This document shows positions 6,949-12,576 of a stretch of DNA of 12,576 nt, piece by piece (the stretch's first letter is position 1; every line of letters starts with the position of its first letter). Position numbers and translations under genes: made by a program. The notes below the pieces were generated by a model, which searched no databases, was not told the origin of the DNA, and saw only the letters and a list, made by a program, of their open reading frames with translations. Source of the stretch: Gammaproteobacteria bacterium (GTDB lineage Bacteria; Pseudomonadota; Gammaproteobacteria; PS1; Pseudothioglobaceae); NCBI GenBank assembly GCA_028599035.1, contig JAQRMT010000036.1:1-12576 (forward strand), given 5' to 3'.

Positions 6949-7638
6949 ATGGATACCGTAACAGGCGTTTTTTTAATGGGCTTATTGGGTGGCGTGCATT
7001 GTTTGGGCATGTGTGGTGGCGTGGTTGGATTATTAACCTCCGCCCTACCCATAGAGCTTAAATCAAATGCTAGGCAAGTATTGTGGTATCACCTGAATTA
7101 TAACATCGGTCGAATTTTGAGTTATATTCTGATGGGTGCGCTGTTTGGCTTGGCTGGAGGGTTGCTTTCAGGTTTTTTACAAATGAGTGCCTTTGACTTA
7201 ATGCTCCGATTTTTTTCAGGGGTGCTGATGATATTAGTCGGTTTATACATTGCCAATTGGTATGCTGGTATACAAATTTTGGAAAAACTAGGTGCGAAAC
7301 TCTGGGCAAAATTACAACCCATTAGCCGAAAATTCTTACCTGTTACTCGCTTAAAACACGCTTTTTTAGTGGGCTTGCTTTGGGGTGGTATTCCGTGTGG
7401 GTTAGTGTATGGTGCGCTCAGTTTTGCTATGCTTTCCGGATCTTTTGCGCAAGGGGCATTCATTATGTTAGCTTTTGGTTTAGGGACGCTGCCCAGTTTA
7501 TTGTTAATGGCGGGTTTTTCCTCTAAATTAAGCGAGACGAGTAAACGGCCTATCGTCAGAAAATTATCAGGCACACTGATTATTATGCTGGGCGTAGTGT
7601 CATTATGGATGCCGATAAAATCTCTACTATTATCTTAA
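6949..7638 (+). CDS. SafE/DsbD_2-like membrane protein, probable oxidase maturation factor
   Basis: This 229-aa integral membrane protein has about six helices. Its opening GGVHCLGMCGG (H17, C18, C22) and a second motif WGGIPCGLVYG (C150) are typical of proteins annotated as TauE/SafE or DsbD_2 cytochrome biogenesis membrane proteins. The paired cysteines in separate helices resemble CcdA-type thiol carriers. Genes of this type often sit beside ccoI and ccoS in cbb3 oxidase maturation clusters. Here the gene lies 30 nt after napF and upstream of a ba3 oxidase and a CcoI-type ATPase. A role in copper or redox handling for oxidase assembly is inferred; sulfite export is unlikely despite the family name. 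The annotation of this family is poorly founded on experiment. Confidence 0.8.
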   Translation: MDTVTGVFLMGLLGGVHCLGMCGGVVGLLTSALPIELKSNARQVLWYHLNYNIGRILSYILMGALFGLAGGLLSGFLQMSAFDLMLRFFSGVLMILVGLYIANWYAGIQILEKLGAKLWAKLQPISRKFLPVTRLKHAFLVGLLWGGIPCGLVYGALSFAMLSGSFAQGAFIMLAFGLGTLPSLLLMAGFSSKLSETSKRPIVRKLSGTLIIMLGVVSLWMPIKSLLLS

Positions 7639-7677
7639 AAATACCTTTAATGTATTTATTAAAAGACTGATGTAAAC

Positions 7678-7721
7678 CAATTACAAAAAAAACAACCTAT
7701 GTTGTTTTTTTGTGGTAATTG
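7678..7721 (+). terminator. A/T-tract hairpin, probable terminator after the SafE-like gene
   Basis: CAATTAC (7678-7684), an A8 run and CAAC (7693-7696) pair with GTTG (7701-7704), a T7 run (7705-7711) and GTAATTG (7715-7721) around the loop CTAT. A 3-nt asymmetry (GTG, 7712-7714) interrupts the lower stem. The inner ACAAC/GTTGT stem followed by a T-run could end transcription of the nap-SafE unit. The stem is poor in GC, so termination may be partial. The A/T symmetry could let it work in both directions. Confidence 0.5.
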
Positions 7722-7746
7722 ATTCAATATAATACATATCAATTAC
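7715..7746 (+). promoter_or_regulatory. Oxidase promoter region with -10 box inside an inverted repeat
   Basis: A perfect TATAAT at 7728-7733 lies 32 nt before the ATG of the first oxidase gene and is a good -10 element. The -35 position (about 7705-7710) holds only a T-run, so the promoter may need an activator. The -10 sits inside the 14-bp centre of a perfect 9-bp inverted repeat, GTAATTGAT (7715-7723) and ATCAATTAC (7738-7746). A further ATCAAT half-site occurs at 7748-7753, one helical turn downstream. This looks like an operator. The half-sites resemble FNR halves (TTGAT/ATCAA), but the 14-bp spacing is not that of FNR. Confidence 0.5.
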
Positions 7747-7765
7747 AATCAATATGGGGGAACAA

Positions 7766-7912
7766 ATGTCTGATTCACAGATGTCACAAGATCAAATATT
7801 ACACGCCAAACCTAGCGGAACTTATGCGCTGTTACTAGCCTATATGGCATTTTTTATCGTAGGCTGGTTATTCTTTTATTTACTTTTTCTAAGCCGTGGA
7901 CCAATTAATTAG
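7766..7912 (+). CDS. cbaD: Small subunit IIa of ba3-type cytochrome c oxidase
   Basis: This 48-aa single-helix membrane protein starts MSDSQMSQDQ and has one hydrophobic segment at about residues 20-43, followed by SRGPIN. In Thermus ba3 oxidase a one-helix subunit IIa is encoded directly before subunits II and I. The same order here, with 9 nt to the subunit II gene, is the main evidence. GGGGGA (7756-7761) is the ribosome binding site for the ATG at 7766. An in-frame ATG at 7754 would add four residues but lies before that site. The frame shows coding character, with hydrophobic residues grouped in one block. It is short enough to be missed by default gene callers. The identity is inferred from position and topology rather than from a sequence signature. 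Confidence 0.8.
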   Translation: MSDSQMSQDQILHAKPSGTYALLLAYMAFFIVGWLFFYLLFLSRGPIN

Positions 7913-7921
7913 GGAGTTATT

Positions 7922-8410
7922 ATGCATATAGATGCAACAGAAAAAAAGTGGTTTTATATTTCACTGGTGGTAACGATTGCGATTATTGCTATCCTCACTT
8001 TTTCAGCCATTAGTACCAACATTCATCCACCCAGTAGCGTAGAAAAAGTCGATTCTAATCGCTTGCATTTAGACGGCGAATTTAAGGAAGACAATTTAGG
8101 GGTTAAGAAAAATGCAGATGGCAGTTATACGGTCACCATGGTGGCAGCAAGATATGGCTTTTATCCACAACGCATTGAGGTGCCAATCAATACACCTGTT
8201 AAAATTAGAATGGCAAGTTTTGATGTTTTACATGGCATTCATGCACCCTTTACTAATTTTAATACTATGGTAGTACCAGGTTATATTTCAGAAGTGAACA
8301 CTTCGTTTACCAAAACGGGCGAATACCCACTATTTTGTAATGAATTTTGTGGTTTAGGGCACGACCATATGTGGTCAAAACTAATTGTTAGCGAAAAAGG
8401 GAGTAACTAA
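7922..8410 (+). CDS. cbaB: Subunit II (CuA) of ba3-type cytochrome c oxidase
   Basis: Subunit II takes electrons from cytochrome c through its binuclear CuA centre on the outer face of the membrane. The 162-aa protein has a single N-terminal helix (about residues 10-30), as in Thermus subunit II, and not the two-helix anchor of mitochondrial-type subunits. The CuA ligands are all present: H104 in DVLHGIHAP, then C139, E141, C143, H147 and M150 in CNEFCGLGHDHM. GGGAG at 7911-7915 precedes the ATG at 7922. The stop overlaps the start of subunit I by 1 nt (TAATG), which couples the two core subunits. Confidence 0.95.
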   Translation: MHIDATEKKWFYISLVVTIAIIAILTFSAISTNIHPPSSVEKVDSNRLHLDGEFKEDNLGVKKNADGSYTVTMVAARYGFYPQRIEVPINTPVKIRMASFDVLHGIHAPFTNFNTMVVPGYISEVNTSFTKTGEYPLFCNEFCGLGHDHMWSKLIVSEKGSN

Positions 8411-10041
8411 TGGAAACAACAATGGATTATAAAAACGGCGATAAACTCAGTATCAGTAATTATTGGGTGGGGCTATTAGCATTTTTAGTGGCATCGATTT
8501 TAGGGGTTTATCAGGTGGCTGAACGCGCTGGTTTTATTCCGCAAAGTGTGGAGTTATATTTTGCCTCAATTTCAACACATGGTGTGTTAATGGGCTTTGT
8601 GTTAACCACTTTTGTAATTATGGGCTTTAGTTACTTTACTGCTTGTCGTAGTTTAAAGCAACCTTTATGGAATGCAAAACTGGCTTGGTTTGGTTTTTAC
8701 TTAACTTTATTTGGTGTTTTACTGGCGGCTTATCCTTTATTAACAGGTCAAGCCTCGGTAATGTATACTTTTTATCCACCCCTAGCCGCACACCCTGTTT
8801 TCTACATTGGCGCTACTTTGCTGGTCGTTGGCTCTTGGGTTTGGGTGTTGCAAATGATTATGATGACCCTCACTTGGAAAAAAGCCCACCCAGGCGAAGC
8901 AGTGCCGTTGGTGCAGTTTGGTAATACAGCAAATGCACTATTATGGGCATGGACGAGTGTTGGTGTGGCATCTGAAGTATTAATGCAGCTCATTCCTTGG
9001 AGTTTGGGTTTAATAGATGAGATTGATGTGGGATTGGCTAGAGTTTTGTTCTCTTGGACTTTGCACGCTATTGTATATTTCTGGCTATTTCCTGCTTATA
9101 TTGCTATGTATACCTTGATGCCAAAACTCGCAGGCGGTCGCTTGTTTAGTGATGAAATGGGGCGTATCTCCTTTATTATGTTACTGGTAATTTCTGTGCC
9201 TATTGGTATGCACCATTTATATATGGATCCAGGTGTATCTGCAGGATGGAAGTTTGTACATATGCTGGGCACCTTTGCGGTGATGATGCCAACTTTATTA
9301 ACAGGATTTACTGTCATTGCCTCAATGGAACTTGCAGGTCGTTTGCGTGGTGGTACGGGTTTATTTGGCTGGATTGCAAAAATTAACTGGAAAGACCCTT
9401 TGGTGTTATCCGTTGGCCTAGGACTCTTAATGCTCACTATCGGTGGCTTTGGTGGTGCGATTAACGCAGCGTATTCAATGAATGCCATGGTGCATAACAC
9501 TCAATGGATTACAGGACATTTTCATTTGATTTTTGCAGGCACAGTGGTAGTAATTTATATGGGTACAGCGTATCACTTTTGGCCAAAAATTACAGGCAGA
9601 AAGTTGATCTCCGATGCCCATGCAAGATTGCAATTATGGCTGTGGATGTGGGGTATGTTTATCCTAACCATTCCTTGGCACTATATTGGTCTTTTAGGTC
9701 AGCCACGCCGTATTTCAAGTATGCCTTACGATACACCATTGGTAGAACGCTGGGATTTTCATGAAATGCTCATGGTGGTTGGTGGCGTTATGTTATTAGT
9801 CTCAGCGGTTATGTTGATTGTAAATCTATATTTAGCACAAACCAAAGGTGTAAAGGAAGACAACACAGAATTAGAGTTGTCAGTGCCTGTTCACCCTGTG
9901 GTTTCAATTCCAAAAGTGTTGAATGGATTTGCTTTATGGAATTGGATTATTTTGGTTTATCTAGTCATCAGTTATGGTTATCCAATCTTACACTTTTTTA
10001 TCTCGGGCGACTCAGTTGGCGTTACCCCTTGGGGAGTTTAA
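8410..10041 (+). CDS. cbaA: Subunit I of ba3-type (B-family) haem-copper oxidase
   Basis: This is the catalytic, proton-pumping subunit that reduces oxygen to water, with low-spin haem, high-spin haem and CuB. The 543-aa membrane protein holds all metal ligands: H57 and H372 for the low-spin haem, H370 for the high-spin haem, and H219, H268 and H269 for CuB. Y223, four residues after H219, is the cross-linked tyrosine position. Segments such as HNTQWITGHFHL and ELAGRLRGGTGLFGW closely resemble the Thermus ba3 subunit. The CuB motif reads HAIVY, with alanine where the Thermus protein has proline. B-family enzymes generally have high oxygen affinity, which fits the nitrate-reducing neighbourhood. 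GGGAG (8399-8403) precedes the ATG. A second ATG lies at 8422. Confidence 0.96.
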   Translation: METTMDYKNGDKLSISNYWVGLLAFLVASILGVYQVAERAGFIPQSVELYFASISTHGVLMGFVLTTFVIMGFSYFTACRSLKQPLWNAKLAWFGFYLTLFGVLLAAYPLLTGQASVMYTFYPPLAAHPVFYIGATLLVVGSWVWVLQMIMMTLTWKKAHPGEAVPLVQFGNTANALLWAWTSVGVASEVLMQLIPWSLGLIDEIDVGLARVLFSWTLHAIVYFWLFPAYIAMYTLMPKLAGGRLFSDEMGRISFIMLLVISVPIGMHHLYMDPGVSAGWKFVHMLGTFAVMMPTLLTGFTVIASMELAGRLRGGTGLFGWIAKINWKDPLVLSVGLGLLMLTIGGFGGAINAAYSMNAMVHNTQWITGHFHLIFAGTVVVIYMGTAYHFWPKITGRKLISDAHARLQLWLWMWGMFILTIPWHYIGLLGQPRRISSMPYDTPLVERWDFHEMLMVVGGVMLLVSAVMLIVNLYLAQTKGVKEDNTELELSVPVHPVVSIPKVLNGFALWNWIILVYLVISYGYPILHFFISGDSVGVTPWGV

Positions 10042-10043
10042 TT

Positions 10044-10697
10044 ATGAAATTATTAACAATAATATTCGGCAGTTTTTTAATAATAACGACTGTACAGGCA
10101 GATGTCTCATCTTTGGTGGCTTTTGATAAAGATACTCGTGCAATTATCAAGGCAGGCGATGCGCTACAAGGTAAGGAAAAAGCTGCCTCAATGAAGTGTA
10201 ATAAGTGTCATGCTGAAAACGGACAAGGTGATGATGATGTGAGTGTAGCAGGTCATCCTGCAACTTATATTTACAAGCAGTTAAAGGACTTTCAAGACGG
10301 CAAACGGGATGGTGTAATGCGTAAGAAGGTGAAGCAACTCACCAACCAAGACATGGCAGATTTTTCCGCTTGGTATGCAACACTTCCTTTTGCAAAAGGC
10401 ACTGAAGGTGGTGGACAACTTGCCATTGATTTAGTTTATAAAGGCGATCCAAAGCGTATGTTAAAACCTTGCTCCACTTGTCATGGGCAAAATGGCGAAG
10501 GGGGAAAATATGATTCTGCAGCAATTACAGGGCAGAATAAAGAGGCGTTTATTGAAATGATGGAAGCCTTTAAAGAAAACGATCGTACCAATGATATTTA
10601 TTCACGCATGCGTCTAATTGCCAAAGTATTAACTGAAAAAGAAATTCAGGCATTGGCAGAATATTATGGTGCGCCTGAGGAAGAAGAGGAAGAATAG
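10044..10697 (+). CDS. Periplasmic diheme class I cytochrome c
   Basis: This 217-aa protein is probably the electron donor to the ba3 oxidase, whose subunit I gene ends 3 nt upstream. It has a Sec signal (residues 1-19, cleavage after VQA) and two cytochrome c domains with haem motifs at 52-56 (CNKCH) and 143-147 (CSTCH). The layout is like cytochrome c4. Candidate axial methionines are M92 and M188 or nearby methionines. The start at 10044 is chosen because GGGGAG (10031-10036) lies 7 nt upstream and a signal peptide follows. An in-frame start at 9936 would lie inside subunit I and would bury the signal. The protein ends in a run of six glutamates, an unusual acidic tail. A U-tract hairpin follows the stop. 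Confidence 0.92.
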   Translation: MKLLTIIFGSFLIITTVQADVSSLVAFDKDTRAIIKAGDALQGKEKAASMKCNKCHAENGQGDDDVSVAGHPATYIYKQLKDFQDGKRDGVMRKKVKQLTNQDMADFSAWYATLPFAKGTEGGGQLAIDLVYKGDPKRMLKPCSTCHGQNGEGGKYDSAAITGQNKEAFIEMMEAFKENDRTNDIYSRMRLIAKVLTEKEIQALAEYYGAPEEEEEE

Positions 10698-10708
10698 TTC
10701 ACAACTAG

Positions 10709-10742
10709 GCATAATAATGATTTCTTCATTGTGTGCTTTTTT
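10709..10742 (+). terminator. Probable intrinsic terminator after the oxidase genes
   Basis: GCATAATAATGA (10709-10720) pairs imperfectly with TCATTGTGTGC (10726-10736) around the loop TTTCT: AATGA/TCATT closes the loop, wobble pairs and one bulge follow, and GCA/TGC forms the base. Six Ts (10737-10742) follow directly. The position 11 nt after the cytochrome stop fits the end of the cbaDBA-cytochrome transcript. Confidence 0.6.
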
Positions 10743-10747
10743 ATACT
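10742..10747 (+). promoter_or_regulatory. Possible -10 element before ccoI
   Basis: TATACT overlaps the end of the terminator T-run and lies 18 nt before the GTG start of the next gene. No convincing -35 hexamer sits at the right distance, so this is only a candidate. Confidence 0.25.
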
Positions 10748-10764
10748 AAAAACGCTTAATTCTT

Positions 10765-12576
10765 GTGGTTGATGATACTAAATCTTGCTTTCACTGTGGT
10801 CTAGAATCTGACAAAAATAGCAACTTACCAACGCTTCGTGTGTTTGATGAAACACGATATTTTTGTTGTATGGGGTGTTATAGCGTTTGCCAAATGATTG
10901 TTGAGTCTGGGTTGGATGAATATTATCGTTATCGCCTATTAGACAAATCCAAACCTGCCGATGTGCCTGATTTTTTAGCACAATATCAAATTTATGACCA
11001 AGAGAATATTCAAAAAAGTTTTGTTATCAAAGGCGATGATTGGAAAGAGGCGTATTTATTATTAGAAAACATCCGCTGCCCTGCTTGTGTCTGGCTGAAC
11101 GAAAAGCACCTGCGTTCACAAAAAGGTGTACTTGAAGTTTATATTGATGCCACTACCAATAGAGCGCGCGTTAAGTGGCAACCTAAAATCATCAGTCTAA
11201 GTCAAATTTTACAGTCCATTGCCGATATTGGCTATTTAGCACATCCTTATGATGCCAAACATTCACGCCAACTCACTCAATTAAAACAACGCCGTAATAT
11301 GGAAAAACTGTTATTCGCTGGCGTGATTGGCATGATGTTAATGCAATTCTCTCTTTCTACTTATTTAGTGGACACTTTAAATGACCAAGGTGAGTTGCTT
11401 GATTGGGTCAAATGGGGGCGTTGGGGTGCATTATTGGGCAGCTTAAGCTTGTTGATTTACCCTGCACAAGATTTTTGGATAGGTGCTTGGCAAGATTTTC
11501 GTCGCAAACGAGTGGGAATGGATGTGCCGATTGTATTAGGTTTATCGGCTGCGTTTTTTGCCAGCGTATATAGCGTATTTAACAATCAAGGCGAGGTATA
11601 TTTTGATTCCATCTCGATGTTTGTATTTTTTATTTTGTTGGCACGATTTTTAGAATTTAGGGCACGAGATAAATCAATCGGAAAACTGGATCAGTTAAAT
11701 ATTACTGTTGCACAAACTTGTGAAAAATGGCACGAAAAGTCAAAAACTTGGCAAAAAACAGCCGTGATTGATTTAAAAGCACAAGACTTGGTTAAGGTGA
11801 AGCCTGGTGAAACCGTAATGGCAGACGGCTATATCACCATAGGAAAAAGCAATTTTGACGAATCTTTGTTAACAGGAGAATCCAATTTAGTGCAAAAATC
11901 CATCGGCGACAAAGTTATTGCTGGCTCAATTAATCACGATCAAAGCATAATATTGTCGGTTACCCACATAGGCTCTCAAACCCTGCTCAGTCAAATTGGG
12001 AAAATTGCCACACAGGCGCTAGAAGATAAACCAGCAATCGCATCACGGATAGATTTTATTGCCAGTTGGTTTGTTTTAGGTGTATTGGTCGTAGCTGCGT
12101 GCACAGCAACTTATTGGCTTATGCAAGGTGATGAAGCTTGGCTAGCGCACACTATCTCGGTTTTAATTGTTACTTGTCCTTGTGCGCTGGCATTAGCCAC
12201 ACCTATTGCTTTAACACTAGGCATGGAGCGTTTCACCAAACAAGGAGTTTTACCCTTAAAGATATCAGCTTTAGAAGTATTGGCGAACATTAATCAAGTG
12301 GCTTTTGACAAAACAGGTACGCTAACCACAGGCGATTTATCAGTATTAACAGTTGAATTAACGGGTGATATAAACAAACAAGAGGCAATTAAACTTGCAC
12401 TCAGTTTAGCGAGCCACTCTGAGCATGTTGTGGCTCAGTCATTAGTGTCATCGTTTGATGTCGTGGATTTGTATTCAGTTACTGTATTCGAGAACACATT
12501 AGGTTTGGGTGTTAAAGCCAGAATTCAAGGGGAATATTGGCACTTAGGTCGCTTAAAAGATAAAGATAAAGATAAA
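10765..12576 (+). CDS. ccoI: CcoI-type copper-translocating P1B-ATPase (3' end outside window)
   Basis: This ATP-driven copper exporter family supplies copper for oxidase assembly. The visible 604 residues hold an N-terminal metal-binding region with CFHC (8-11) and FCCMGC (33-38), and an HMA-like domain with RCPAC (C105, C108). Membrane helices lie at about 183-200, 218-235, 254-272, 280-296, 432-452 and 460-485. The phosphatase motif TGES is at 370-373, the transmembrane metal site CPC at 471-473, and the phosphorylated DKTGT at 515-519. The P1B 'HP' site reads SEHVVAQS, with valine instead of proline. The start is probably GTG at 10765: an in-frame stop at 10747 limits the upstream extension and no ATG lies before the first cysteine motif. 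No clear ribosome binding site is seen. The double N-terminal domain is typical of CcoI/FixI and not CopA, although the oxidase here is of ba3 type. Confidence 0.92.
   Translation, partial: MVDDTKSCFHCGLESDKNSNLPTLRVFDETRYFCCMGCYSVCQMIVESGLDEYYRYRLLDKSKPADVPDFLAQYQIYDQENIQKSFVIKGDDWKEAYLLLENIRCPACVWLNEKHLRSQKGVLEVYIDATTNRARVKWQPKIISLSQILQSIADIGYLAHPYDAKHSRQLTQLKQRRNMEKLLFAGVIGMMLMQFSLSTYLVDTLNDQGELLDWVKWGRWGALLGSLSLLIYPAQDFWIGAWQDFRRKRVGMDVPIVLGLSAAFFASVYSVFNNQGEVYFDSISMFVFFILLARFLEFRARDKSIGKLDQLNITVAQTCEKWHEKSKTWQKTAVIDLKAQDLVKVKPGETVMADGYITIGKSNFDESLLTGESNLVQKSIGDKVIAGSINHDQSIILSVTHIGSQTLLSQIGKIATQALEDKPAIASRIDFIASWFVLGVLVVAACTATYWLMQGDEAWLAHTISVLIVTCPCALALATPIALTLGMERFTKQGVLPLKISALEVLANINQVAFDKTGTLTTGDLSVLTVELTGDINKQEAIKLALSLASHSEHVVAQSLVSSFDVVDLYSVTVFENTLGLGVKARIQGEYWHLGRLKDKDKDK
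12559..12576 (+). repeat. GATAAA hexamer repeat at the window edge
   Basis: Three perfect copies of GATAAA run into the end of the window within the ATPase gene and encode alternating Asp-Lys. Copy number beyond the edge is unknown. A 6-nt unit keeps the reading frame, so length changes would only alter the length of a charged loop. Confidence 0.6.

Noticed and set aside
7122..7574. A 150-codon - strand frame inside the SafE-like gene
   Set aside because: It is antisense to a clear membrane-protein gene, with no recognisable motifs or ribosome binding site.
9096..9500. A 134-codon - strand frame inside cbaA
   Set aside because: It is antisense to conserved oxidase sequence that includes the CuB histidines. 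The apparent protein is a shadow.
9936..10043. An upstream start for the diheme cytochrome
   Set aside because: The extra residues lie inside cbaA and would put the signal peptide inside the protein. GGGGAG before 10044 supports the later start.
1..12576. CRISPR array, tRNA/rRNA genes, insertion sequence or phage genes
   Set aside because: No regularly spaced repeats, cloverleaf-like sequences, rRNA signatures, transposase-like proteins or terminal inverted repeats were recognised on reading the window.

Overview
The window is a compact, AT-leaning stretch in which every recognisable gene lies on the + strand and belongs to anaerobic or microaerobic respiration. Low GC, 1-4 nt gene overlaps, a periplasmic nitrate reductase and a ba3-type oxidase together suggest a small-genome proteobacterium. 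My best guess is a gammaproteobacterial sulfur oxidiser of the SUP05/Thioglobus or mussel/clam-symbiont kind. This is inferred from gene content and protein style, because the window holds no rRNA or other phylogenetic marker.

Region 1 (about 1-6918) is a periplasmic nitrate reductase (Nap) cluster in an unusual order. A secreted pentaheme cytochrome c comes first, followed by napD, napG and napH in tight translational coupling. A roughly 200-bp spacer with a strong hairpin and a degenerate direct repeat follows, and then napA, napB and napF. No napC is present. Electrons presumably pass from quinol through the NapH/NapG iron-sulfur pair to the diheme NapB and then to NapA (Mo-bisMGD plus a [4Fe-4S] cluster), which reduces nitrate to nitrite in the periplasm. 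NapD and NapF serve NapA maturation. NapB looks like a lipoprotein, which is atypical.

Region 2 (6949-7638) is a SafE/DsbD_2-like membrane protein of the type found in cytochrome oxidase maturation clusters. It is followed by an A/T-tract hairpin, probably a terminator, and by a promoter region with a perfect TATAAT centred inside a 9-bp inverted repeat.

Region 3 (7766-10697) encodes a ba3-type (B-family) cytochrome c oxidase in the order subunit IIa (only 48 aa), subunit II (CuA) and subunit I, the same order as the Thermus cba genes. A periplasmic diheme class I cytochrome c, the likely electron donor, follows. A U-tract hairpin closes this unit.

Region 4 (10765 to the window end) is the 5' part of a CcoI-type copper P1B-ATPase, cut off by the window edge. 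It and the SafE-like protein flank the oxidase and plausibly help deliver copper to it. The region as a whole reads as a respiratory island that couples low-oxygen respiration with nitrate reduction. No mobile element, tRNA, rRNA or CRISPR array was seen.
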